From Absidia repens (Eukaryota > Mucoromycota > Mucoromycetes > Mucorales > Cunninghamellaceae), in the NCBI GenBank assembly GCA_002105175.1, contig MCGE01000044.1:186001-250000 (forward strand): a DNA stretch of 64,000 bases. Direction: 5' to 3'. Of this stretch, positions 12,842 through 28,364 are shown one piece after another. The notes under the pieces were generated by a model that was given only the letters and a program-made list of their open reading frames with translations, was not told the DNA's origin and made no database searches. Both the position numbers and the translations under genes were made by a program. Every line of letters begins with the position of its first letter. The first letter of the stretch is position 1.

Positions 12842-13159
12842 AACAAACAAACGAAATCTGTATTTAGTACTCGTTGTGCTCCCCCCCCTATTTTTTAAAT
12901 TTATGTCATTCCCATTTTCTTTTTATATATTCATACCACACTTCCCAGTTAGTACCTTTACCCCCCCAATGTCTCTTTTATATATATTTATTCTTTTGTA
13001 CAATTTGTTTTGCTTTTCTATAATAAATAAAAAAATGAATTCACTAAAAAAAACATTTACCTTCATACATATGTGTCTATTTTGTCTGTTTGTTCTTTGA
13101 TTTTATTTTAGTAGGTTTTCGTCTCTAGCTCACTTATTATTTGTACGTATTTAAAAAGT

Positions 13160-13950
13160 CAATGATTTGAAGTTGGTCAGTTTTGGCTGAGTGGTTGAGA
13201 CGTTTACCACCGCCCAATATTTCAAATGCCGACCACGTGTATTTTCTTTCAAGTGGACCCAATTTTTTCCCCCCTCTCTTTCTTTTCTTTTTCCTTCCTT
13301 CATCTTTTTTTTTCTTCAACATTTTGACTTCTTTGAGGACATGTTGGACTTAGATTAGTATTAGGTCTAGTTTAGAAGGGGTTTCAGCTCAGGGATTACA
13401 AGATACATGGGGAAACCCTTTCATTTTGGATTCAGGATTTAGGGCCACCATTAGTTGGTGTTTTTAAGCCTTCATTAGCTTAGTTTAGACTTCATTTGTC
13501 CATAGTCTGTCTCTACATCTCAATAAATTTGTCTCTTTTGACTTGTTTCAATGAAATATGTCCCATTAGTCTCTCTCATGTTTTGTATAGGAGATCCCCC
13601 GTCCTTTTTTTTTTTTTCTTCTTACTACCATCGTTCCTTTTGATTAGTGTTGACAGATTGCTGATTGCTATACTTTGATGACAATCTTAGTCTTTCTCGT
13701 ACCTTGTATAGTATACCAACTCCCATTTTATAACTGAGACGTTTAGATTAGCGTTGGCCATTTTTCAAATCTCACATTAGTCTCCTTCATGCTTCCTCCA
13801 ATAGATCAATTCATTCAGTCCCTCGCTACAATGAACTTCTCTCCTTTAGTTTTAGTATATACCAATATGCTTTAAATAAAACATGCCTTTTTATTTATAA
13901 TTCTATAAATCATTATATAGTAGCAAATGTTGCTATTGTAACTGCGTTGT
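13160..13950 (+). mobile_element. R1 SINE-like repeat, copy G (best preserved 5' head)
   Basis: This copy keeps the clearest tRNA-like head. TTGGCTGAGTGGTTGAGACG (about 13184-13203) matches a pol III A box, and ATTTCAAATGCCG (about 13218-13230) resembles a B box. A pyrimidine-rich tract follows (13260-13320). The R1 body (13340-13520) contains GGGGTTTCAGCTCAGGG and GGGGAAACCCTTTCATTTTG. The 3' modules contain AATAAA and a recurring GTCCCATTAGTCTCTCTCAT motif. Shared sequence continues to about 13.95 kb when compared with copy H at 37.8 kb. No protein is encoded. Confidence 0.7.
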
Positions 13951-14512
13951 GAATATCCTACCAAATGCTTGCACCCTTCACTCCCCATTAAGACGACTTG
14001 TCCGTCCGTGCCATGTAGCCAACTTTAACCTTCACTAGAGACTGAAGATACTATATACATCAAGCCCGTTATTTTTGTTTTTACTTCTTTATTTTTGCAT
14101 GTGGTATAATAGAAAATAATTGAAGCCCAATTAAAACTGGCTGGGCCTTATGAAGGTGCAAATTGCGGTGGTGTCGTAAAAACCCACACTTCACCTCTCC
14201 TCTACCCTTGAGCAGTAGGTCCATTTTTTCTTGTGTAAAAATGGCCTTGAACTTGAATAAAAAAATTGCAACAAGGAGAGGCTTATTTTACGCTCGTGCT
14301 ATGATAGCTATGATAAATCAAAATGTCTTTTTGTTTTGCTTGAAGAAAATATGATTATATAGTATGAGGACGTCAAAGAAAGACACCATTTATTTAAATG
14401 AACAAAATGGCAATAAAAAAAATTCATTTTTTCTTAACATAAACAGAAATAAAGTAAAGAAAGTGAAGGAGAATGGGGTATTCACAACATGATGATCCCA
14501 GATGCCATGCTT

Positions 14513-14581
14513 TTAGCAACGCTTGGGTGTAGGCTTGGGAGGCTTGGGAAGAATAGGTCTGGGACGAACTGGAGGAGCCAT
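14513..14581 (-). CDS. Possible 22-residue proline-rich basic peptide
   Basis: A 69-nt minus-strand frame encodes MAPPVRPRPILPKPPKPTPK followed by Arg-Cys and stop. Seven or more prolines and six basic residues with no acidic residue make a regular, non-random composition. TATAAAA (14675-14681 on the plus strand, reverse complement) lies about 95 nt upstream of the ATG. An AATAAA (14389-14394) lies about 120 nt downstream of the stop, giving a compact transcription-unit layout. There is no signal peptide and no homologue that I recognise. It could be a short bioactive or regulatory peptide, a leader frame, or chance. Confidence 0.35.
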   Translation of the reverse strand: MAPPVRPRPILPKPPKPTPKRC

Positions 14582-14674
14582 GGTTTAGCTTGATATTCTT
14601 AAAGAGTTTAAAAGAAATAGATTTGTATGAGAACGAGAAAGAATGAGAAAACGTGCGTCATGCTTATCTCCGTG

Positions 14675-14681
14675 TTTTATA
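14675..14681 (-). promoter_or_regulatory. TATA box upstream of the 22-residue frame
   Basis: Minus-strand TATAAAA flanked by GTATAAAACACGG, about 95 nt before the ATG at 14581. Its spacing would allow a 5' UTR of about 60-65 nt. It is the main reason to take the tiny frame seriously. Confidence 0.4.
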
Positions 14682-15501
14682 CTTTTCATAAAATAAACGA
14701 TGCTGTTGAATTGACAACAGTTAGTATTGAAGCGACTGATACTTGTTGTACAGTACTATACATATCTAGCTGACCACTTTTTCTTTTCTCCTCCACATGA
14801 ATTGCACTGATCACATTGCATGTCGATCGCCAATAAACCGACCATCCACTTTCTCAAACGTTTTTGATTCAAAAAATTAAAAAAATTGAAAAGACACTTA
14901 CTATAACAGTTGATGAAGTAGTGCAGCGTGCCCAGAACGGATGTTTCTTTTTAGATAAAAGTATTCTATGTCATAGGTATCAATAGCAATACCAATAGAA
15001 ACAAATAGAGTATAAGGGTCAAGGTTAAACCAATATTGTGTTCATTTCCAGATAAACTATCGGTCCATGTGACTTGACACGAATGGAAATCCTGCGCCTC
15101 AAATCACCGTAAAGACCTCTCTCAATCCCACACATACGCACCTTGTTCATCTTTCCCTTTGCCGAATGATTATATAAGTGTTCCTTCCTTTCTCTCTTGG
15201 TGATGAGTTTGTTGTTTCACTAGAATACCATCTTTTTTGGATTTTTTTCTATAAACAAGTGGGACGGCATGTTTCTTTATTAACAACAAATATGTGATAG
15301 GTCACATTTTATCCATGATATTCCTTTTAAGGGACCTGACATGTTATATAATCCCGCCCCTCTTCCCAAAATGCTTCAGAGTAATGAAAGGCCACGATTT
15401 ACAGGAAATGCATATAACACACAGAGCATTTAATAGTGTGTACTCAACATCTTACATAATACTGATATCAATTCACACAGCCCCATTTCATTCATAACGT
15501 A

Positions 15502-15508
15502 TATAAAA
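15502..15508 (+). promoter_or_regulatory. TATA box of the small secreted protein gene
   Basis: TATAAAA, 87 nt upstream of the ATG at 15595, followed by a pyrimidine-rich leader (15545-15590). This is the layout expected of a strongly expressed small fungal gene. Confidence 0.5.
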
Positions 15509-15594
15509 AAGGGATGGAGATATTTCCTAGCAGCTGTGTTTCTTTTATCAGTCCACACACGCACACTCTTTCTCTCTTTTATCACCTTTATAGC

Positions 15595-15843
15595 ATGGCC
15601 AAGCTCATTCTTCTCACCCTTCTATCTATGCTCGCTCTTGTTTATAGTCTTTCTGTTGAAGTCAATATTACTGCAGGAAACAGCAAAAAGTCCACCTGCC
15701 GTGGTATCATTACGTTTGTCGCCCTTGATTCCGATTGTGGTGATTGTTTGTATGGCGTCAAAAGTTTCAAGTATGCCGGTGTCCAATGCCGAACCCCTGA
15801 AGCTGCAGCGCAATGCTGTAAAACAGTAGTGAAAAAATGGTGA
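15595..15843 (+). CDS. Small secreted cysteine-rich protein
   Basis: A single exon of 82 residues. The first 19 or so residues (MAKLILLTLLSMLALVYSLS) form a textbook signal peptide. The mature part of about 63 residues has six cysteines (TCRG, DCGDC, VQCR, QCCK), which suggests three disulfides in a compact extracellular fold. The ATG at 15595 is chosen over an upstream in-frame codon because the signal peptide begins there and a TATA box sits 87 nt upstream. I do not recognise the family. Candidate roles include an effector, antimicrobial or wall-associated protein (inference only). An AATAAA near 15900 follows the stop. Confidence 0.75.
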   Translation: MAKLILLTLLSMLALVYSLSVEVNITAGNSKKSTCRGIITFVALDSDCGDCLYGVKSFKYAGVQCRTPEAAAQCCKTVVKKW

Positions 15844-16059
15844 GAGGAGGCTTCTTTATCGTATGATACAAGCGTTGTCTAGATATATCTATATATTTTA
15901 AATAAAAAATAAATGATTTGGGACACGTAAACGCCCACCGCTTAACACTGTAAAAAAACAAAAAAAAAAAATAACAACAAAAGAATAAAAAAAAACTATT
16001 GTAAATGGTATAAGAGAGGGAAGGGCATCTTTTATTAAAAGCGTAAAGAATGTTCAACA

Positions 16060-16545
16060 ACTAATCTAAAGGAGGACGATGGTAAAGAGGGACAAGTATA
16101 TGGTACAAAAGGATGCGTATTTTTTTGATTGGTGCATACAAACGGAATCTCTTGTAACAAGCATAAAAAGGAGCTGAATGGGTCTTTTTTCAGTGAAGCA
16201 AGTAAAAAAGAAACAAATTTTACTGAACAGTATTAATTCAGATGTAAATACAAACTATGGACAAACTAACACAAAGCTAAGCTAATGGAGTCATCCAATG
16301 GTGGTTCTAAATCCTAGATCCAAAATGAAAGGGTTTCCCCATGCATCTTGTAATCCCTGAGCTGAAAACGCTTCTAAACTAGTCCTAACACTAATCTAAA
16401 TCCATAATGACTCTATAAAAGTTGAATGGGGAAAAAAAACAGAGGTGAATGAAGGAAAAAAAAAAAGAAAAATGGGACCCAGCAAATCAGATTACACGTG
16501 GACGGAATTTAAAATTTTCCCTCTGGTCTTTCTCTGCGTTGCGCT
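16060..16545 (-). mobile_element. R1 SINE-like repeat, copy B (subfamily 1)
   Basis: Antisense to the plus strand. Reading minus: a B-box-like ATTTTAAATTCCGTCCACGTG (about 16494-16514), a pyrimidine tract (16430-16475), then the body with TTCAGCTCAGGGATTACAAG and GGGGAAACCCTTTCATTTTG (about 16323-16385). The 3' side carries degenerate modules to about 16060. It lies between the small secreted protein gene and the 3' end of ERO1. Confidence 0.65.
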
Positions 16546-16856
16546 ATCAATTTTTTTTGCCGCGAGAGCCTCGCCTCTCCCCCCACTTTCCCTTTTCACA
16601 GTAAACCCAGGTTTACACTAATATTTGTATTTCATTTCCGTTTCCATCCTCCATCACCAATAACACACAACTTTTGTTTGTTCCATCAGAGACTGAGGGA
16701 GTATTTATTGGTGAATTTAAAATGAATAACAAATGACGATAAACTACAACTAGTCTAAATAAAATAGAATAAAGGCAAGTAATCTAAGTCTAAATAAAAT
16801 AGAATAAAAGCAAATAATCTAGTCTAAACTAATACTACTACTGACTACTACCAATG

Positions 16857-19258
16857 TTACAGCGGCCCAACCAGATTGTGTATAAAAGACGGAAGCGCCA
16901 ATCCCCATTCATTTGTCAGTTTATCAACAATTACTTTGATTCCATGATGACATTGTGATTTGACTTTCTCCAATTGAGCCATGACCTATCAAAAAAAAGG
17001 GGGGTCGAGGGTGAGTTTGATCTGTCACATAGAAAAAAAAGAGGTCATTTTATCTCTTACCTTTTGCATGATCGACATAGGAGGATGAAGTCGTTCATAA
17101 TACATTTTTCTAAACTTTTGAATGGCTTCCAGACTTTCTGATAATCGATTCAATGTATTGAATAAAGCGACAATTTCGTTATGGTTCAGCAAATTGGGAT
17201 TACTGGGATAGCTATGAGGGAATACAAGTCGAGTTAAAAAGAAACCGTATTCGTCTTTGCTTTTCTTCTTTCATTCTTACCTAAGACTCTTGTCTTCATA
17301 GGCAAACAAGACCTTCAAGGCGGTACCTAATCCAGTGGTTTGTAACTTGCCCCACAATCGACATTTTTCGCATCCAACACAGTCCATGATACGAGATACG
17401 TTACGGAAGTGGTCCCTGAATTCGACATAGAGTGACTAAACCAAAAAAAAAAAAAAGTTTCAATCATTCTGAACAACAAATCATCCTTTCTTAACTTACC
17501 CTAGCATCGGCGCCCTTAAACATGGTGTTTTCGTCAAACGTAGCAGGACATTCTTTGGTACTTGTGATTAAATCATGAATCAACCCCTACATAAAATAAT
17601 TGTGTGAGTATGTATACCTTATCCTCCCTCTTTTTTTTTTTTTTTTTTTCGTCTGTCTGAGCTTACACGAGTATGTTCGTCTTCGGCCACATCACCCGTT
17701 TGGAAAGGATATTGAGCAAGGTAATCATCCAATTTCGTCACTGCACGAAGAACCAATGCATAAGTAAAGTAAATGTTTTGTAATCTTTCAGGATGAACGC
17801 CAATACGATTGACAAAACATTCCAGGTTGGGACCCTGCCAAAACAAATAAAAATAAAACAGATCGCATGAGTTTTTTTCCTTTTTTTTTATATCATATTT
17901 CATACCCATTTTCCAGTGGTACGATCAAAGTATTCGTCACAAATATGAATCGAGATAGATGAATGTAATCCAGAAATCAATCGATAGTATACTCGTTTTT
18001 CCAAACACACTTCATCATTGTCGGTATCGTCGGGCGTGTCTGCCAAAGTATGTAAAAGAGCACTGAGTTGCGCCTTGTTAGAAGGAATCGATGCTAATTG
18101 TCCTGCTGTTGTTGATGACGATAAAAAGGGTGCTGATGATGATGATTTTGATGCTGGTGCTGCTACGGCAGGAGTGGAGCAAGTGGGACATCCTTCCGCC
18201 ATTTTGTGTACAATGTTGAAACAATTTTCTTCGTAAATGGCTTTCCATACATTGGCTGCCGAAGGACCTGTGTAGCCTGTAAATCGTTCGGGATTATCCA
18301 ATAAATTGACATACACCACATCTTGAAGTAAGAAAAAACAAAACAAAATCAATCAATCAATCTATGCGTCATGCGCTCCTCCCTCGCCCCTCCCAAAAAG
18401 GTTCATTTGGGAATATTGATGATGATGGTGATGATTTTTACCTTTGTCAGTTGGATCATCTGCCACACAAAAATCTTGATCCTTATAAGTACACACTTTG
18501 AATGGTTGAAATGCCTATAGAAAAAATAAAAATGCATGATGAGCTCTCCACAGCGAAGCTTTTGATATATTTTTTCATCAATGAATAAAGTAGTCCTTAC
18601 CGATCCTCTTGGTGACATTTGAATAGCACCCAAGGCCTCTTGTCTCCATTCTTCCGGTAATAAAGACTATACAAAAAAGAACGAGTTGTTGAGTCATTTC
18701 ATTTGGTATTATCTGATAGCTTTGTTGTTTTACCTCGTCGGTTGTTTCTACTGAGCAATCCCGATTCATACATAATCCGTCGTCATTCCAAAACGGGCAT
18801 TCACGCCACAAATTCAACTGAGTACAGAAAAAAAAAGATGGTTCAGTAAAGAAAAAAAAAATAACCCTTCCACGTCATTTATTGATTGTTACCTTGTAAT
18901 ATTTGAAAAACTTGCTTTTCACCAACGCTTCCACCTTGGGAAAGGTATCACCTTGAATACTTTCCACGCTTTGGTAGTCACAACAGGTATCTCGTATTTG
19001 ACCGTAAGGCTATCGGTGGGAGAAGAAGAAACAAATAGGTGTATTATTATTAGTATAAGATATGTGTGTATGACATAGTTTTAGTCTTGATTGGGGGGGG
19101 TTTACCTTGCAATAATCTTTTCCATCGGATTCTAAAACATCTTGTACAAAGTGTTGACTGTCTTCTGAAGAGAACTGTGATGGTGATGAAGAACAACTGA
19201 CAAGTACTGAATAACAAAAAAGTGATAATAGTGTGTATAAACCAACTCCAGTCTTCAT
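16857..19258 (-). CDS. ERO1: ER oxidoreductin Ero1, 11 exons
   Basis: Exons from 5' to 3': 19258-19106, 19009-18893, 18817-18734, 18666-18601, 18514-18442, 18321-17906, 17834-17667, 17586-17500, 17435-17281, 17211-17061 and 16985-16857. All phases close, giving 532 residues. Ero1 is the FAD-dependent ER-lumen thiol oxidase that reoxidises protein disulfide isomerase. It has an N-terminal signal peptide. The shuttle pair is in LCMNRDC (Cys 106/111), after the conserved LWRECPFW. The FAD-proximal active site CVGCEKC (Cys 407, 410, 413) is followed by [28 protein letters not shown] is also typical of the family. A Ser/Ala/Asp-rich loop (about residues 225-270) is an expansion. An R1 head lies about 110-190 nt upstream of the ATG. 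Confidence 0.95.
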
Positions 19259-19359
19259 GATGATGAGTATGTACAAAAAAAAATAATTGAAAAAAAAGAG
19301 GATTGGAGAAAGAGAAGACACTAACAACAAAAGAAAGTGGTGAAATGATTTTTTTTTCC

Positions 19360-19450
19360 AATGCCAGCGGAGTGTGAATACGTGTCAATCACCTACTGCT
19401 TCCTTACCATTTGTAAGCCATTGGTTCGCTGACCAACCAGCCCCTTACAC
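19360..19450 (-). mobile_element. Solo R1 tRNA-like head upstream of ERO1
   Basis: On the minus strand this stretch begins GGTTGGTCAGCGAACCAATGG and ends GTATTCACACTCCGCTGGC, corresponding to the 5' head and B-box-like motif of R1 copies A and G. No R1 body follows. A short poly-T and the ERO1 leader come next. It is either a 5' fragment or a relic now inside the ERO1 promoter. Confidence 0.45.
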
Positions 19451-19856
19451 AAAATAATTGCTTGGTTCTAGTATTAAAAAAATAATCATGCAATAGTTTT
19501 TTAAAACCTTATTGGGTTGAGTCTACATTGCAGCACAGAAAATCCGTCAATGGTGTGCTACTGTACTATTGATGAACAGAGTTCTCTCCTCTGGTAAATA
19601 AGTGAGTTATTCAGCAAAAAATGAACTTTCTCTTCCTACTTGTTATTTGATTATCTCAAAGTTTATCTATACTGGTCACAGTAGGTATGGTGAGATAAAC
19701 ACAGTATCCATAGCTACTTGTGTCAAATTACTGTCATCAAGCGGGAATTAAAAATATCCGAAAATGTTATTTTTTTTTCAGTTGATGACTGATCATTGAG
19801 TAAGGCAGGGAGAGAGATGGGAGGGGATTGTAGAGGCGATGTGGGGGGGACGGGAG

Positions 19857-19888
<32 letters not shown>

Positions 19889-19981
19889 GTCGTTAGTCAT
19901 ACTTTATTTCCCTTCTTTTTTATTAAAAAAAAAAAACCACCTATTCCAACACACACAATACACATACAACGAACAACAACT

Positions 19982-21273
19982 ATGGCTACAGCGTTTACAC
20001 TTTTTGGTATGAATGTGGTTCATGACCGAGCACCTACCAATACTGAAGGTGGACCTACGAGTTATCAAGAGTACATTGACTTTTTAAAAGAACAAGTACA
20101 TCAGCCCAGTGCTGTCACACCGAGTCTTCAACCTTGCGCGACTTCATCACCTTCCCTATTGCAACAACAACCTCACACCAAGGATAAAGATATTCGGATT
20201 CAATGTCAAGTGCGTGCCCGGATTCCTACCAATGAAGGCGGCGAAATGTATTTGCACTTGTACAAGAACAATCAAGACACAAAAGAACATTTGGCAATTG
20301 TATATGGCGATCTTCGGTCAAGGTCGTTGGATGATGCGTGGGCCAATGAAACCATCTTAAATCGAGTGGTGCGCGGGGCCTATTATGGGAAATTGGAGGA
20401 AATTGTGGCTGTCAATGACATGGATATTATTAGTAAGCTTACCCCGGACCAAATGAAGTTTTTGGAGCAACAGCAAGCCAAGGCTAAACATCAATGGGAA
20501 AGCAACCACAACAGCAACCATCAGCAAGAACAAATGATTCCTTTGGTGCGGGTCCATTCGGAGTGCTTTACAGGCGAAACGGTACACTCAGGCCGGTGTG
20601 ATTGTGGCGAACAATTGGATGAAGCCATGCGACAAATGCAACTGGCGGGTCGTGGTGTGATTGTATATTTACGTCAAGAAGGGCGTGGGATTGGCTTGTT
20701 GGAAAAATTAAAGTAAGTAGATGACAATGGTGATGATGATGAAATAATAATAGCATAAGGCTCACCACACATCAATCAATCAATAGGGCTTATAATTTAC
20801 AGGATCTTGGACATGATACAGTAGCCGCCAACGTCTTGTTGAATCACCCAGCCGATGGACGTACATATGGGATCGCCAATGCTATTTTGAAGGATTTACA
20901 GGTGTCTCAAGTACATCTACTGACTAACAATCCAGACAAGATCCAACAATTAGAATCGTATGGTGATATCAAGGTATTAGAACGTCATGAGATGATTCCT
21001 CGATCTTGGACCTGTACACCTTCCTCTGATGATACACAGCAACAACAGCAACAACTACATCAACCAACCGCAAGCGCTCATCATCATCCAGCTAGTGCTG
21101 CTGCTTTCTTATTGGACCGTACACCTTCCTCATCTCCTGCTTTGGGCTCACCTTCTGTGTTTGATTTACCTAAAAAGGAACTGGACCGTTATTTGGCTGT
21201 CAAAGTCAAAAAGATGGGTCATATTTTAGATCTCCCCGATTCATTGAACAATTCCCATCCTACTGCAAAATAG
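19982..21273 (+). CDS. RIB1: GTP cyclohydrolase II (riboflavin biosynthesis)
   Basis: Exons 19982-20712 and 20787-21273 give 405 residues. The enzyme opens and deformylates the GTP ring, the first committed step of riboflavin synthesis. The zinc site is [19 protein letters not shown], with the Cys-x10-Cys-x-Cys spacing of the family. [20 protein letters not shown] contains the catalytic Arg/Tyr region. [23 protein letters not shown] and the later TNNP segment follow. A low-complexity Gln/Ser insert (about residues 325-365) precedes the C terminus. The start is ATG 19982; the upstream in-frame extension is translated poly-T and is rejected. AATAAA lies at 21404-21409. Confidence 0.95.
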
Positions 21274-21598
21274 AATATCTTATCATCCTTTTGTTTCTTT
21301 TGTTATTATTATTAGTATAATATCATTCTTTCTTATTTATATATTTATTATTACTATTATTTTACACACTCAACCATCCCTTCAACAAACAACACATACA
21401 CACAATAAAGATCACTGTTTTATGATATCATGTCTTTGTCAACTATTTTTTTTTTTATTGGATGCAACAAAAAAGGGAGAGGGTAGGCAGGGGAGGGGGA
21501 ATGACTATTTTACTATAGTATAAATAATAGGGGAATTGATATAAGGGAAAAAGGGAAGGGCGAGGGGCGGGTCAATGAGAATAAAATGGACAGTGAGA

Positions 21599-21942
21599 CT
21601 AGCCACCACTGACAGGAGGAATAATAGCCATTTCTTGACCAGGGCCTAAAGGATGAGACCGAGACACATATTCCATATCCACCGCAAACATACAAATATC
21701 AAGTAGTTTTGCAAAGTCCGAGTCATACTTCTTCAATAGGACGCCAAGAACATCTTCCACCGTCTCAAGTGACGGATCGAGTTCCACTTGTTCGGACGCA
21801 ATCTTGGTGATATCCGCCATACGTGCAAAATAAAGAACCTGTTTTTTTTATTGTATCATATATGATTAGGGTTGGTTGGTTGGTTTTGCTTTCTTTGCTT
21901 GCTATGTTTTTTATTGTCACCGTTTACCTTTACGGAGCCCAT
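21599..21942 (-). CDS. Molybdopterin synthase small subunit (MoaD/MOCS2A type)
   Basis: Exon 1 is only 15 nt (21942-21928, MGSVK). Exon 2 is 21838-21599. Together they encode 84 residues starting MGSVKVLYFARMADITK, the usual MoaD start. The C terminus is PPVSGG; the terminal Gly-Gly is thiocarboxylated and donates sulfur to cyclic pyranopterin monophosphate in molybdenum cofactor synthesis. The fold is ubiquitin-like. Splice evidence is GTAAAC after AAG and a poly-T acceptor ending CAG at 21839-21841. Without exon 1 the protein would lose its first beta strand, so the mini-exon is well supported. It is convergent with RIB1. Confidence 0.9.
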
Positions 21943-23289
21943 AGTGCTTCAAATATTAAAAAAGAAAAAAAGGAGAGTGAGAGTGAGAAAACCCAAAGAA
22001 AAAAGGACCCAGTTCTCTCTTTCTCGACATAATTTCCCAAGCAACATATTCGATGTCCGCTTCGGACCGCGGATCAGGATTGCTCTTGTTCTTCTTCAAT
22101 ACACAGTTACCAATGCCATCAATTTTTGATATTACTGGTAATCACACGAGAACAAAACGTACCACGGATAGACTGCAATGTAGCTGTAGCATATTTTGCT
22201 TATAAGTTTTTTTTTTTTTAAAAAATACTAAAGTCACTGACAAAACTCCTCACGTGGCCAAATAGGAAACGGGGAAGAGTTTGGAAAGGGCAATCATCTT
22301 TCCTTAGCAGTGAAAAAATAACTGGCTATCAGAATACTGAAGCCCATACTGTATGCTTACAAAGAAAGGGAAACAAACAAATAAATAAATAAAAACTTCT
22401 ACAAGTAGTAGTGACATGTTGATATTTTGTATAGGGTCGTGCTTACTTTCCTTCTCAGGTTTGACGTCTGCTGGAATAAAATATTACTTGATCTTCCTCT
22501 TTACGAAAAAGGTGCTCTTATCGTCTTATCACCATAAACACATGAACTGGATTTCCTTGGTCACGTAACTATTGTTAGCATTCCTTTGACTCCCCGATAC
22601 TCTCCTCTGGCATACGATCTTGTATGATACGGTTGACTCTATAATTACTACGTCGGTAGTTATTTCAAACTGAAAATGGCTTTAATACTCGATAGATGAA
22701 AAGTAGAAAGACAGATGCATTTGAGAACACAATGAATGGTTGTCAAGACAACTACGAATCGGTGGTTTATTTTTCCATGACCTGGATTGATTTATTATTT
22801 TCATTGGCCGCTATTTTCAAACTTATTTTTTTCCCTCGATTTCTTTTTTCGTTTTCTTTTTTTTTTTGTTGCTATACTATAAAAAAAAAACCGCACATCA
22901 ACTCAGCGTGTGTTTGTTTAAAACGTTTCTTCTTCCCATCTTAACGTTTTTTTTTTCTCTTTTCAACGCTTGACCTTTCTCTCTTTGTTCCCACTCACAA
23001 CCTAGGTAAGGACAAAACCGAATTTTGTGTTTTGGAGGGTGTTGAAAAAGTCATACGATGGGCCCATCATTATTTTATCATCATCATTTTCGGCGGTGTA
23101 GCTCTTTCGTTAAATTAAGTGACTGATCTTTTTTTCTTCGTCTTCTTCTTCTTTATCAAAGCGTAGGAACAAACAAGTGGTTATTTTGCATCCCCTTTAT
23201 TACTTGTCTTCATCACCCACTCCATCTTTTTTTTACTTTTACTTGTACTTTTGGACCTGAAACGGAGCAGTCCCTTCCTCTAAAATACA
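21943..23289. other. Intergenic region between divergent MOCS2A and PKC1
   Basis: No credible gene was seen in about 1.35 kb. Open frames here are short and low-complexity. Pyrimidine-rich stretches at 22845-22990 and 23120-23260 approach the PKC1 start and are likely promoter and leader. AGGTAAGG at about 23004 could be the donor of a 5'UTR intron of PKC1, but I could not fix an acceptor. Confidence 0.4.
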
Positions 23290-27553
<4,264 letters not shown>

Positions 27554-28009
27554 TTTGATTTATTTTTATTTTCTATTTTCTCTTTTTAGTTGTTTTGTAG
27601 TCTAGAATCTCATTATTTTTTCTCTCTCTTATTTTCCCTTTATTCTTCTTTTATTTTTTTCCTCTTTATTATTATCATTTTTTCTCTCTCTCTCTTCTTA
27701 CTCTTGTGTTAGTTTATATTCTCTCTCCCTCTTTATCAGCGACTTATTATTCTTATCTCCTTTTCTCTCTCTCTTTTATGTATGTAATGTGTTGAATAAA
27801 ATTTTTTTGTTTGGTGTGATTCTGTTTTATGGTTTCCCCCCCCCCTTTTTTTTTCATTCTTTGCGTCACTAGGCAGACTGTCTCGTTGCCCCTCCTGTGT
27901 TCAAACTACATTTGTCCACCACTACGTTGTTCCCCAGAGGCAAATAAAACCACGCACAGCCATTTCAAAGCATTTTATGTTGTATCCACTCCATTATTCC
28001 TTTTTTTGA

Positions 28010-28205
28010 GTTAACGCTCTGGCGCTCCGCTGGAGCTACTGGAAATCTTTCGATTTATTGGGTGTCATAGTTTTTTATTAAAGTGTGGGTTTCGATGGGA
28101 TAGGATTAAAGTCTCCCCATTTCGCACTTTGGCGGGCACGCTCTTGGGGCCTGACCGTCGTGCTCAGCGCATCGTCAACGGGTTTTTTGTGTGCTGAAAT
28201 AATAG
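28010..28205 (+). repeat. Repeat R2, copy 1
   Basis: The sequence from ACGCTCTGGCGCTCCGCTGG through AGTGTGGGTTTCGATGGGAT to about 28205 matches, in inverted orientation, the region 45510-45695 over nearly its whole length. It contains the imperfect palindrome GGCGCTCCGCTGGAGC near its left end. Divergent fragments lie at 28965-29090 and 2812-2875. No coding capacity was recognised. GGTTTCGATGGGA loosely resembles a B box, but I saw no A box. Confidence 0.65.
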
Positions 28206-28364
28206 CTTACTTGAAATGCGTCGGAGAGATTAGAGTTTGATTATGTAGGGGTTGCAACTGCCTTTCCACTGGAAGATAAAACGAAATATGCGAATTATGT
28301 TGGACTACGGAGCACTATAGTAATTATGGGCGATCGCCCCTTCATTTAATTTTTATTAAAAAAA

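Noticed and set aside
13184..13240. A functional tRNA-Ser or tRNA-Leu gene
   Set aside because: The A- and B-box-like motifs are present, but I cannot form an acceptor stem or anticodon arm, and the segment is part of the dispersed R1 repeat.
19796..19981. N-terminal extension of RIB1 including a poly-Phe run
   Set aside because: It is translated poly-T in the leader. The family-like protein begins at ATG 19982.
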